The position numbers were made by a program, and so were the translations under genes. From the NCBI GenBank assembly GCA_937916485.1, contig CALFSV010000295.1:5543-69542 (forward strand): a stretch of DNA of 64,000 nt. Reading direction: 5' to 3'. This DNA comes from an uncultured Paracoccaceae bacterium (GTDB lineage Bacteria > Pseudomonadota > Alphaproteobacteria > Rhodobacterales > Rhodobacteraceae). The notes beneath the pieces are model-generated. The model saw nothing but the letters and a program-made list of their open reading frames with translations. It was not told the origin of the DNA and made no database searches. Shown here in pieces: positions 42,735-51,064 of this stretch (positions are counted from its first letter, which is position 1; every line of letters starts with the position of its first letter).

Positions 42735-43862
42735 ATGACCCCCGCTCGGCAATCAGGTTCGACGCCAGAAAGTCATTCTTCGACGATCGTCCTGTCTGTT
42801 GACGCAATGGGTGGAGATAACGGGCCTGCAACTGTTGTTGCGGGCCTTCAACGTTTTCTCAAGGAATGCCCCGAAGCACGGGTGCTTTTGCACGGTCCAA
42901 TGACCGAGCTTGAGCCGTTGGTCCAGCGCCGCCACCTGCAAGACAAGGTCACCATCGTCAACGCCGCCGATGTTGTCGCCATGACAGACAAGCCCAGTCA
43001 GGTGATGCGTCACGGCAAGAAGACCTCGATGTGGTCCGCCATCGACGCGGTCCGTGATGGCCGCGCCTCGGTCTGTGTCAGCTGTGGCAACACCGGCGCC
43101 CTGATGGCAGTCAGCATGGTGCGCCTGCGCAAGGCCGATGGCGTGAGCCGTCCCGCTATCGCCTGCCTCTGGCCCTCGCGCAATCCGGCCGGCTTCAACG
43201 TAATGCTGGACGCCGGCGCCGATATTCGCGCCGATGAGGATGACCTGCTGACCTATGCCCTCATGGGGGCCTCCTACGCCCGCAACGGACTGGGAATCGT
43301 CCGGCCTCGGGTCGGGCTTCTGAATGTCGGAACAGAAGAACACAAAGGCCGGGCCGAGCTGAAGGTGGCGCACGAATTGATCGGGCGCGCAGCACCACAG
43401 GGCGAGTATGACTACATCGGCTTTGTCGAAGGTGGCGATCTGCCGTCCGCTCGGGTCGATGTCATCGTCACAGACGGGTTTACCGGAAACGTTGCCCTCA
43501 AGACGGGCGAAGGCACGGCAAACCTGATTTCGGGCCTGCTGCGCGAGGCCTTCAACAAGACACCGCTCAGCAAGATCGCCGCCGTTCTGGCAATGTCGTC
43601 GCTTAGCCGGTTGCGCAAACGGATCGACCCCCGGCGCGTCAACGGCGGTGTGTTTCTTGGCCTTAACGGCACAGTCGTCAAAAGCCACGGTTCAGCGGAC
43701 GCCACTGGCATTGCGGCGGCTCTAAAACTTTCATTCGAACTGGGCCGGTCCGGCTTTTCGGACAAGCTAGCCGCGCGGGTTGCATCTGCGGTGACACTTG
43801 CCCAAGATAGTCAACAAGATGGGAGCCGGGCCACCAAAAGTGCCGGGCCAGAGGGCGAATAG
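42735..43862 (+). CDS. plsX: Phosphate acyltransferase PlsX
   Basis: A 375-residue PlsX: VLSVDAMGGDNGPATVVAGL, GKKTSMWSAIDAVRDGRASV, VSCGNTGALMAVSMVRLR and IVTDGFTGNVALKTGEGTAN. It makes acyl-phosphate from acyl-ACP for phospholipid synthesis. It lies 24 bases after rpmF and 4 bases before fabH, the conserved fatty acid/phospholipid block. The first ~15 residues are not conserved, so the start is moderately certain. Confidence 0.95.
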   Translation: MTPARQSGSTPESHSSTIVLSVDAMGGDNGPATVVAGLQRFLKECPEARVLLHGPMTELEPLVQRRHLQDKVTIVNAADVVAMTDKPSQVMRHGKKTSMWSAIDAVRDGRASVCVSCGNTGALMAVSMVRLRKADGVSRPAIACLWPSRNPAGFNVMLDAGADIRADEDDLLTYALMGASYARNGLGIVRPRVGLLNVGTEEHKGRAELKVAHELIGRAAPQGEYDYIGFVEGGDLPSARVDVIVTDGFTGNVALKTGEGTANLISGLLREAFNKTPLSKIAAVLAMSSLSRLRKRIDPRRVNGGVFLGLNGTVVKSHGSADATGIAAALKLSFELGRSGFSDKLAARVASAVTLAQDSQQDGSRATKSAGPEGE

Positions 43863-43866
43863 GAAC

Positions 43867-44838
43867 ATGACGGTACGCGCGGTTGTGAGGGGCGTCGGGC
43901 ACTATCTGCCCGAGCGGGTGGTTCCGAACGCTGAGTTCGAAAAAAGCCTCGACACATCCGACGAATGGATCCGGTCCCGCTCGGGAATCGAACGTCGGCA
44001 TTTCGCTTCTGGCGATGAAACGACCTCAAAGATGGCGACATGGGCGGCCGAAAGGGCGCTCAAGAACGCCGGACTGGACGCCACAGACCTTGATGCGGTG
44101 ATTCTTGCAACCTCGACCGCCGATCTGACGTTTCCGTCGGCGGCAACGATGGTCCAGAACGCCTTGGGAATGCGCAATGGTTTCGCATTTGACATTCAGG
44201 CCGTCTGCGCCGGTTTTGTCTATGCGCTGACGAATGCGAACGCGTTGATCGTATCGGGTCAGGCCAAGCGGGTCCTTGTCATCGGGGCGGAAACCTTCAG
44301 CAAGATCATGGATTGGACCGACCGCTCGACCTGTGTCCTGTTCGGTGACGGGGCCGGGGCATTGATCCTCGAAGGGGTAGAGCAGGACGGAACCACCGGC
44401 GATCGCGGCATCCTTGCCACCGATCTGCATTCGGACGGAACCTACCGCGATCTGCTTTATGTCGATGGTGGCGTTTCAACCGGCACCTCTGGCGTGCTGC
44501 GGATGGAAGGCAAGGAAGTGTTCCGCCATGCCGTTGAAAAGCTTGCACAAACAGCCCACACCGCGCTGGAAAAAGTGGGCCTTGAGGCGGATGATGTTGA
44601 CTGGGTTGTGCCGCATCAGGCCAACATCCGGATCATCCAGTCCACTGCCAAAAAGCTGGGCGTTCCGATGGAACGGGTCGTCGTCACCGTGCAGGACCAC
44701 GGCAATACCTCCGCTGCATCCATTCCCCTCGCCCTCTCTGTCGGGGTCGAGCGTGGGCAGATCAAGACCGGCGACCTGATCGTGACCGAGGCGATTGGCG
44801 GAGGTCTTGCCTGGGGTGCTGTCGTCCTGCGTTGGTAG
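43867..44838 (+). CDS. fabH: 3-oxoacyl-ACP synthase III
   Basis: A 323-residue KAS III with the Cys-His-Asn triad: Cys in FDIQAVCAGFVYALT, His in WVVPHQANIRII, Asn in HGNTSAASIPLALS. It initiates fatty acid synthesis by condensing acetyl-CoA with malonyl-ACP. The start MTVRAVVRGVGHYLPERV is chosen on family alignment, with AGGAAC upstream. Confidence 0.97.
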   Translation: MTVRAVVRGVGHYLPERVVPNAEFEKSLDTSDEWIRSRSGIERRHFASGDETTSKMATWAAERALKNAGLDATDLDAVILATSTADLTFPSAATMVQNALGMRNGFAFDIQAVCAGFVYALTNANALIVSGQAKRVLVIGAETFSKIMDWTDRSTCVLFGDGAGALILEGVEQDGTTGDRGILATDLHSDGTYRDLLYVDGGVSTGTSGVLRMEGKEVFRHAVEKLAQTAHTALEKVGLEADDVDWVVPHQANIRIIQSTAKKLGVPMERVVVTVQDHGNTSAASIPLALSVGVERGQIKTGDLIVTEAIGGGLAWGAVVLRW

Positions 44839-44930
44839 GCGAAACCATACGGCGAAGTGCGCCATCCAAGCCCTTGATATTGACTCTAATTTAGGGACGG
44901 GCCTAAGGTCATATCAAACAGGGGGACAAA

Positions 44931-45233
44931 ATGGCCGAGAAGACGCTGACACGGATGGACCTAGCCGAAGCGGTTCACAACGAAGTTGGCCTTTCGCGCA
45001 ACGAAAGTGCCGAACTGGTGGAAGCGATACTCCGCCATATTTCAGACGCCCTCGTGCGCGGTGAGAGCGTGAAGATTTCGTCCTTTGGGACCTTTTCCGT
45101 TCGGGAAAAGGCGGCGCGTGTCGGACGCAATCCCAAGACGGGCGAAGAGGTACCGATTCACCCCCGCCGGGTGCTGTCGTTCCGGTCGTCTCACTTGATG
45201 AAGGAACGTGTGGCGTCCGGAAACAAGGCATAG
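44931..45233 (+). CDS. ihfA: Integration host factor subunit alpha
   Basis: A 100-residue IHF-alpha: [40 protein letters not shown] and [20 protein letters not shown]. The conserved Pro in the DNA-bending arm (GEEVPIHPR) is present. It forms a heterodimer with IhfB and sharply bends DNA. It is followed after 8 bases by a merR-type gene, a conserved pairing. Confidence 0.96.
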   Translation: MAEKTLTRMDLAEAVHNEVGLSRNESAELVEAILRHISDALVRGESVKISSFGTFSVREKAARVGRNPKTGEEVPIHPRRVLSFRSSHLMKERVASGNKA

Positions 45234-45241
45234 GCAGCAAA

Positions 45242-45994
45242 ATGGCCAAATCCCGCGACGCCTTCCGCACGATCAGCGAGGTGTCGGACTGGCTGGACAC
45301 GCCGGCCCATGTCTTGCGGTTCTGGGAAAGCAAATTTCCCCAGATCAAGCCCGTGAAACGTGCCGGAGGCCGTCGCTATTATCGCCCCGATGACATGGCT
45401 TTGTTAAGCGGTATCAAGTTGTTACTGCATGAACAGGGCATGACCATCAAAGGCGCGCAAAAGCTGTTGCGCGAAAAAGGCGTCCGCCATGTGACCGACC
45501 TGGGCGCAGGGGTCGCGCTTGAATCCGACGATGTGATAGAGGCCGGGGTCAGCCCGTCTGGAACCATTTCCAAACCGGTGGCAGAGCATGATCTGGCAAC
45601 GGGCAGCGACCCTGCCTCTTGGGATCCTGACGATCCATGGCCCGCCGACCCCGTCCTGGACGACGAGGCCGCCCCACAGGCGGTAGAGGCCCCAGTGGTG
45701 CCACCTGCCCCCCCTGCCCGGCCCACAGCGCCGCCAACCTTTGTACGCAGCGCGGCAGAGGCAGCGGACGCACACACCAAGACGCCCGAGGCCGAAATCT
45801 TTGAGTTTGCCAAACCTGTCCCGCGCACCCCTCCGGCCATGCCCGACGAGGATGCGATACTCGGCCAGCCCGGCCTGATCTCGATGATCCTGGGGGCTGA
45901 TTCTCGCCGGGTCAGGTCGAATGCGAGCCGCATTTCCCCACTGGTTCTCCGGCTTGAGGCCGTGGCTCGCAGGCTCAGCCGGACCGAGGGCTAG
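45242..45994 (+). CDS. MerR family transcriptional regulator
   Basis: A 250-residue protein. The N-terminal winged helix (about 10-80; [20 protein letters not shown], then RYYRPDD) belongs to the MerR class that follows ihfA in alphaproteobacteria. The middle is Pro/Ala-rich and probably disordered, and the C-terminus ([13 protein letters not shown]…[14 protein letters not shown]) is conserved in this group. No metal-binding cysteines are seen. The target is unknown; coupling to ihfA suggests a housekeeping role. Confidence 0.9.
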   Translation: MAKSRDAFRTISEVSDWLDTPAHVLRFWESKFPQIKPVKRAGGRRYYRPDDMALLSGIKLLLHEQGMTIKGAQKLLREKGVRHVTDLGAGVALESDDVIEAGVSPSGTISKPVAEHDLATGSDPASWDPDDPWPADPVLDDEAAPQAVEAPVVPPAPPARPTAPPTFVRSAAEAADAHTKTPEAEIFEFAKPVPRTPPAMPDEDAILGQPGLISMILGADSRRVRSNASRISPLVLRLEAVARRLSRTEG

Positions 45995-46073
45995 GACATT
46001 GCTTCGGACATCGACAAATCTGCTGTTTTCCGGCTTGCCCTTGGCAGCGATATCAGTAACAAGGCCCCCACGT

Positions 46074-46150
46074 CGGGCTATAGCGCAGCCTGGTAGCGCG
46101 TCCGTCTGGGGGACGGAAGGTCGCAGGTTCGAGTCCTGCTAGCCCGACCA
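46074..46150 (+). tRNA. tRNA-Pro (anticodon GGG)
   Basis: A complete cloverleaf: acceptor CGGGCTA pairs with TAGCCCG, anticodon stem TCCGT/ACGGA with loop CTGGGGG (anticodon GGG), T-loop GGTTCGAGTCC, discriminator A and encoded CCA (46148-46150). A terminator follows. Confidence 0.97.
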
Positions 46151-46157
46151 AAAAAAC

Positions 46158-46189
46158 CGCCCGTCCGGGAAACCGTGGCGGGCGTTTTT
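46158..46189 (+). terminator. Rho-independent terminator of tRNA-Pro
   Basis: Arms CGCCCG (46158-46163) and CGGGCG (46179-46184) with an inner CGG/CCG pairing, followed by TTTTT (46185-46189). Confidence 0.88.
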
Positions 46190-46210
46190 GTGCCATGAAG
46201 GAACCCTGCG

Positions 46211-47290
46211 ATGACCGGCGTCCTGCCAAGCCAGCAAATCCGCGCCATGCAAGACAGCGGGGCCATCGCTGCCGATACCCCTTTCGTGGCCGGACAGGTC
46301 CAGCCCTCGAGCCTTGATCTGCGTCTGGGATCAGTGGCCTACCGCGTCCGCGCGTCGTTCCTTGCGGGCCACGGCCGCAGCGTTGCAGACCGCCTGCCAG
46401 CGTTCGAGATGCACCGCATCGACCTTGATCAGGGGGCGGTTCTGGAAAAGGGCTGCGTCTATGTTGTGCCCTTGATGGAACGGCTCGCCCTGCCCGCCGA
46501 TGTCCACGCCATCGCCAATGCCAAAAGCTCGACCGGTCGGTTGGACCTTCTGACCCGCACCATCACCGACGAAGGGGTAGAGTTCGACAGAATCCCCGCA
46601 GGCTACACCGGCCCCCTTTGGGCCGAGATTTGCCCAAGGTCGTTTTCGGTGCTTGTCCGCACCGGCCAAAGGCTCAACCAGATCCGGTTTCGGCAGGGCC
46701 ATGCCGTCCTGTCCGATGCCGAGCTTGCCGATCTTCACGCCCTTGACCCGCTGGTCGACGGCACGCCCGTTATCAGCGATGGTCTGGGCTTTTCGGTTGA
46801 TCTGGCCCCGACGACGGGCAGTCTTGTCGGCTACCGCGCCAAACCCCACACCGGCGTCATCGACCTTGACCTGATCGGCTACTACGCCCCGCAAGACTTT
46901 TGGGAACCGATCCACACCACAGACCGGCAGATCATCCTCGACCCCGGCGCGTTCTATATCCTTGTCAGCCGCGAGGCAGTGACGATCCCCCCCACCCATG
47001 CCGCCGAGATGGCCCCCTATCTGGCGATGGTGGGCGAGTTTCGGGTGCATTACGCAGGTTTCTTTGACCCCGGCTTTGGCCACGGGGCAGCAGGCGGTAC
47101 CGGATCGCGGGGCGTACTTGAGGTGCGCTGCCACGAGGCGCCATTCGTGCTGGAGCATGGCCAAATCGTTGGGCGGCTCGTTTATGAGCGAATGGCCGAG
47201 GTGCCAGACATGCTTTATGGCCGCGAGATCGCGTCAAACTACCAGGGTCAAGGCCTCAAACTGTCCAAGCACTTTCGCGCACCGGACTGA
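46211..47290 (+). CDS. 2'-deoxycytidine 5'-triphosphate deaminase, double-length form
   Basis: A 359-residue protein, about twice the ~190 residues of E. coli Dcd. The first half has MTGVLPSQQIRAMQDSGAIA, QPSSLDLRLGSVAYRVRASF, IANAKSSTGRLDLLTRTITD. A second trimeric-dUTPase-like unit follows, with MVGEFRVHYAGFFDPGFG then GVLEVRCHEAPFVLEHGQIV. Such fused proteins are annotated as dCTP deaminase in alphaproteobacteria and feed dUTP/dTTP synthesis. The fold duplication is visible from parallel EF…AGY/F…G segments in both halves. The start lies 22 bases beyond the tRNA terminator. Confidence 0.88.
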   Translation: MTGVLPSQQIRAMQDSGAIAADTPFVAGQVQPSSLDLRLGSVAYRVRASFLAGHGRSVADRLPAFEMHRIDLDQGAVLEKGCVYVVPLMERLALPADVHAIANAKSSTGRLDLLTRTITDEGVEFDRIPAGYTGPLWAEICPRSFSVLVRTGQRLNQIRFRQGHAVLSDAELADLHALDPLVDGTPVISDGLGFSVDLAPTTGSLVGYRAKPHTGVIDLDLIGYYAPQDFWEPIHTTDRQIILDPGAFYILVSREAVTIPPTHAAEMAPYLAMVGEFRVHYAGFFDPGFGHGAAGGTGSRGVLEVRCHEAPFVLEHGQIVGRLVYERMAEVPDMLYGREIASNYQGQGLKLSKHFRAPD

Positions 47291-47310
47291 CGGCCGGACG
47301 CCGGATCGGA

Positions 47311-47466
47311 TCAGAACCGGGTCAAGCGGCGGACAAGGTTGACGCCCTGCCGGGTCCGGCATGCCGTTTGGCCCCGCCCCAGAATTGCGGTGATAACCAC
47401 GCCAATCACCAATCCAATCGTGCGCCGCAACAAAAGTGTGGTGAGCATCAGAAGAAATTTTGCCAT
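47311..47466 (-). CDS. Small membrane protein, 51 residues, after scpB
   Basis: A 51-codon ORF (MAKFLLMLTTLLLRRTIGLV, then IGVVITAILGRGQTACRTRQ) beginning two bases after the scpB stop. It has one hydrophobic helix (about residues 4-30) and a basic C-terminus (NLVRRLTRF). Tight spacing to scpB and a real membrane-like composition argue for a gene. In many related genomes scpB is followed by the tat genes; here this ORF takes that place. No function recognised. Confidence 0.6.
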   Translation of the reverse strand: MAKFLLMLTTLLLRRTIGLVIGVVITAILGRGQTACRTRQGVNLVRRLTRF

Positions 47467-47468
47467 CG

Positions 47469-48119
47469 TCAATCGTCCTCAAATAATGGGGGTTGATCGT
47501 CATCGGCAGCATCATCGTCGTCTGTCGGGGCCCCAAGCCCCGGCGTTGGCCGGCTTTCCAATAGGCCCGCGGCCCGCAATTCCTTGATCCCCGGCAGATC
47601 GCGGGCTGTTTCAAGCCCGAAGTGATCGAGGAACCCTTCGGTCACCACAAAAGTAACCGGGCGGCCCGGGGTCATGCGGCGACGGCCGAACCGGATCCAC
47701 TCCATCTCGATCAACTGGTCGACGGTGCCACGGCTGACACTGACGCCCCGGATTTCTTCGATCTCGGCCCGGGTGACGGGCTGATGGTAGGCCACGATGG
47801 CCAGCGTCTCGATCGCGGCGCGGCTTAGCTTGCGGACCTCGACGGTTTCCTTTTGCATCAGGAACCCAAGGTCGGGGGCAGTGCGGATCGCCCAGGCGTC
47901 ACCAATCTTGACGATGTTGACGCCCCGGCCCTCGTAGCGCTTGCGTAGGTGGGCGAGCGCCTCGGCGGGGTCGCAGCCATGCGGCATCCGGCCAGCCAGC
48001 TCTTGTAGGGTTACCGGATCGGCGGTGGCAAACAGGATTGCCTCGACCATCCGCTCCTGTTCGGCGATGGGTGGGGCCTTGAACAGGCTTTCCTCTTGCG
48101 CGTGGGCTTTGTCCGCCAT
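47469..48119 (-). CDS. scpB: Segregation and condensation protein B
   Basis: A 216-residue ScpB with two winged helices: EQERMVEAILFATADPVTLQ, SRAAIETLAIVAYHQPVTRA and EIEEIRGVSVSRGTVDQLIE. It has an acidic tail (DDDDAADDDQPPLFEDD). It forms the kleisin complex with ScpA and SMC for chromosome condensation. Its ATG overlaps the scpA stop (TGATG). Confidence 0.95.
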   Translation of the reverse strand: MADKAHAQEESLFKAPPIAEQERMVEAILFATADPVTLQELAGRMPHGCDPAEALAHLRKRYEGRGVNIVKIGDAWAIRTAPDLGFLMQKETVEVRKLSRAAIETLAIVAYHQPVTRAEIEEIRGVSVSRGTVDQLIEMEWIRFGRRRMTPGRPVTFVVTEGFLDHFGLETARDLPGIKELRAAGLLESRPTPGLGAPTDDDDAADDDQPPLFEDD

Positions 48120-48928
48120 CAGCGTCCCCCCTCGCGTGGCAGGCGTTTGCGGATCTGGATAGGGGCGAAAGTATCGCCCTGCCGGATTTCGATCCGCCCT
48201 TCCTTGGTCAGTTCCAGCGAGGCGGCGAAATTGGCCGCTGTGGCCGAACGGCGCTTTTGCGGGTCGGTCTGCCAGTCGTCCGGCAGGTAGCTGGCGATAT
48301 CCGTCCAGTCCCCGGCAAAGCCGATCAGGTGGCGCATCCGTTCCAGTGCCCGTTCCATCGTCATCACCGACACCCGGTCCATGACAAAGGGACGGAAGTC
48401 GTCCTTGGTCCTGATCCGTGCATAGGCCTGCATCAGATCCAGCAGCGACGCGGTATGCGTCACCCGGCGCACCCTTGCCACGTCTTCGGTGATGCCCCGG
48501 GCAAAGAAATCACGGCCCTTCTGATCCCTTGCCATCAGCTTGGCCGCCACGTCGCGCATGGCGGCCAGACGCTCGAGCTGGAACGCCAGATGGGCGGCGA
48601 GTTCTTCGCCCGAGGGGCCTTCTGCCCCCGGCTCGGGCGGCAGTAGAAGGCGCGATTTCAAGAAAGCCAGCCAGGCGGCCATGACAAGATAGTCGGCGGC
48701 TAGTTCGATCCGCAGATCGCGGGCCTGGGCGATAAACGCCAGATATTGCTCGGCCAGTTGCAGGATGGAAATCTGGCGCAGATCGACCTTCTGGGTCCGG
48801 CCAAGGGTCAGCAACAGGTCAAGCGGGCCTTCGTAGCCATCGACATCGACAATCAGCGCCTCGGCGGCGAGGCGTTCGGTCACACTGACCCGGCCCTCTT
48901 CAAAATTGTCTTGGTCCATTCCGGTCAT
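48119..48928 (-). CDS. scpA: Segregation and condensation protein A
   Basis: A 269-residue kleisin: VDGYEGPLDLLLTLGRTQKV, DLRQISILQLAEQYLAFIAQ, AADYLVMAAWLAFLKSRLLL, and a C-terminal winged helix (IASYLPD to LELTKEGRIEIRQGD). It bridges SMC heads. It is sandwiched by 1- and 4-base overlaps with scpB and nagZ. Confidence 0.95.
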   Translation of the reverse strand: MTGMDQDNFEEGRVSVTERLAAEALIVDVDGYEGPLDLLLTLGRTQKVDLRQISILQLAEQYLAFIAQARDLRIELAADYLVMAAWLAFLKSRLLLPPEPGAEGPSGEELAAHLAFQLERLAAMRDVAAKLMARDQKGRDFFARGITEDVARVRRVTHTASLLDLMQAYARIRTKDDFRPFVMDRVSVMTMERALERMRHLIGFAGDWTDIASYLPDDWQTDPQKRRSATAANFAASLELTKEGRIEIRQGDTFAPIQIRKRLPREGGR

Positions 48929-49923
48929 CCCGCCGCCAACAGAGCCTCAAGGTCGGCTGCAAGCCTGTCGGAGTCAACGGGGGTAGGGTTCTGGCGTTGT
49001 GCAAGGGCATCATCCGCCCGGCGTTGCCCTGCCAGGGACAAATTGCCAGAGGCGGCGACGACCTGCGCCATTTCATCGCGTTTGCCGTTGCAATGCAGGA
49101 CAATGTCGCAGCCTGCGGCAATCGCGGCCGCCGACCTGTCGGCGACAGAGCCGCTCAGCGCCTCCATCGAGATGTCGTCGGTCATCATCAAGCCTTCAAA
49201 GCCGATCTCTTCGCGGATCACCTGCATCACAGGGGCCGACACGGTTGCGGCGTTTTCGGGATCAATCGCCTCCATCACGATATGGGCAGTCATCCCCATG
49301 CGAATGTCATTAAGGGCCTGAAACGGAGCAAAGTCGCGCACCGCAAGCTCGGCCCGGCTGGCGCTGACGCGCGGCAGATGCAGATGGCCGTCGACCCGTG
49401 CCCGGCCATAGCCCGGGATATGCTTGAGGACGGGCAGCACGCCGCCGGACAAAAATGCCTCGGCACAGGTGCGGGCGGCCCGAACGACTGTCGTGACATC
49501 CCCGCCATACAGACGGTTGTGCAAGACGGGATGGGTCTCATCCTCGACCAGATCGACAAGCGGGGCGCAGTTGACGTCGATGCCCACATCGCACAGCTCT
49601 GCCGCGATCAGACGATTGCGCAGCCATTGCGCCCGGATCGGATCAGCGGCGCGCGCCATCTGATCAAGGGCGGGCAGGTATTCGCGCCAGTCAGGGCTGC
49701 GCATTCGCTGGACGCGCCCCCCTTCCTGATCAATCAGGATCGGGGCATCACGGCCCACCGCGTCGCGCAGGTCGCGGGTCAGGGCCCGCAGTTGCGCCGG
49801 GTTGTCGATGTTGCGGGCGAACAGGATGAATCCCCAGGGGTTTGCCTCGCTGAAAAAGGCCTGTTCTTCCTTGCTCAATTCAGTGCCGGCGAGGCCCAGA
49901 ATGACGGCCGCGGGCGCCCCCAC
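48925..49923 (-). CDS. nagZ: Beta-N-acetylhexosaminidase (GH3)
   Basis: A 332-residue GH3 hexosaminidase: DQEGGRVQRMRSPDWREYLP and the NagZ signature LKHIPGYGRARVDGH (canonical KHxPGHGxxxxDSH with Tyr and Gly substitutions). MTDDISMEALSGSVADRSAA carries the nucleophile Asp. It removes GlcNAc from anhydro-muropeptides during cell wall recycling. It starts right after the SPOR gene and overlaps scpA by ATGA. Confidence 0.93.
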   Translation of the reverse strand: MGAPAAVILGLAGTELSKEEQAFFSEANPWGFILFARNIDNPAQLRALTRDLRDAVGRDAPILIDQEGGRVQRMRSPDWREYLPALDQMARAADPIRAQWLRNRLIAAELCDVGIDVNCAPLVDLVEDETHPVLHNRLYGGDVTTVVRAARTCAEAFLSGGVLPVLKHIPGYGRARVDGHLHLPRVSASRAELAVRDFAPFQALNDIRMGMTAHIVMEAIDPENAATVSAPVMQVIREEIGFEGLMMTDDISMEALSGSVADRSAAAIAAGCDIVLHCNGKRDEMAQVVAASGNLSLAGQRRADDALAQRQNPTPVDSDRLAADLEALLAAG

Positions 49924-49925
49924 CC

Positions 49926-50975
49926 CTATTGGACCACAACCGGGATGCAGGCCGCATCCTCGGCGACAAGCGCAGAACAGAAGCGGCGGGCATCGGCCAT
50001 ATCCTCAAACCCGGTCGCCCGGAGCCGGAAGAACGGTTGTCCACCACTTTCGGCCTGCTGGATCAGCCGTTCCTTGCCGTCCATGAAATCGTCAAAGCGA
50101 ACCGCCAGACGGCCCCATTCCGAACCTGCAAGCTCGGCCGTTTCAAAAGCCCCCAGCTGCACCAGCGTCGTGCCCACTGGCAGCGCCTGGGTGCTGACGG
50201 CGATGGTGTCCGCGCCAGTCGTGTCGGTGCCAGTCATGTCGGTGCCAGTGACGGCCTGTGTCGCAACGGTACCAGGCCGCAGCATCGGGCGCAGGGATCG
50301 GGTCAGCCCTTCACCACTGTCGGGAAGGACCAGCGAGGCAAGAAGGGCCGTCACCTCGTCGGTCGTTTCCTGCATGGCCTGACTGTCATCGGTATCAAGA
50401 TCCGCCGCGATAACAGGTTCGGCCGCTTGGGCGGACAAAGGCGTCGCGCCGCCTGCAGTCGTCCCGCCCGAAACTACATCAGCCGATATCGCGTCGGCCA
50501 ATGCCAGGATGTCCGTCGCGCTCAGCGGAGTGTCGGGCGATGTACGGCTTGTGATTTCAGCCGCGATCAGGGGTACCTCTGCCTCGACCCGGGACTGGGC
50601 GGTGGGCACGACCTCAAGGTCTTCTTCGGTCAGGTCTGCGGTAGCGGGGGCAAGGATGAGCATATCCTCAGGCGGAGCGGCCTCGCCCATAGCGGCAACG
50701 GCGTTTACTGCAAGTCCGGTGTGCAGCGCCAGTTCGCCCCCTGGATTGTTGGGCGCCTCGCGCATCGGTCCGGCCATGGCTCGCACAACCGGGATGCCGG
50801 TCGCGTCTCGAACGATAAGTTGATAACCCCAGACAACCGCCCCCGCCAGGATCGCCAGCGACGTGGCTGCCCCCAAAAACTGGACAACGACACCTGCGCG
50901 CGCGCCAGAAATCACTGGCGCTTCGTCATGCGCGTGCGCCGATGCCGGTTCGAAACCGTCGGTCATTTGTACCAT
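49926..50975 (-). CDS. SPOR domain protein
   Basis: A 349-residue bitopic inner-membrane protein: cytoplasmic N-terminus, one helix at about 28-54 (VVVQFLGAATSLAILAGAVV), a long Ala/Thr/Glu-rich periplasmic linker and a C-terminal SPOR domain (about 270-349; TTLVQLGAFETAELAGSEW … FFRLRATGFEDMADARRFC). SPOR domains bind denuded glycan at division sites. The linker has a TDMTGTDTTGADT repeat-like stretch. A GAGG site lies five bases before the chosen ATG. Confidence 0.9.
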   Translation of the reverse strand: MVQMTDGFEPASAHAHDEAPVISGARAGVVVQFLGAATSLAILAGAVVWGYQLIVRDATGIPVVRAMAGPMREAPNNPGGELALHTGLAVNAVAAMGEAAPPEDMLILAPATADLTEEDLEVVPTAQSRVEAEVPLIAAEITSRTSPDTPLSATDILALADAISADVVSGGTTAGGATPLSAQAAEPVIAADLDTDDSQAMQETTDEVTALLASLVLPDSGEGLTRSLRPMLRPGTVATQAVTGTDMTGTDTTGADTIAVSTQALPVGTTLVQLGAFETAELAGSEWGRLAVRFDDFMDGKERLIQQAESGGQPFFRLRATGFEDMADARRFCSALVAEDAACIPVVVQ

Positions 50976-51064
50976 TCATGCCTCACTGCCCGCGCGGCCG
51001 CCGCCAAACGGTTGCCTCAGGGTCTTCTTGCCTAGCCTCTCAAGACCCGCAGTGTACGTGCGCT

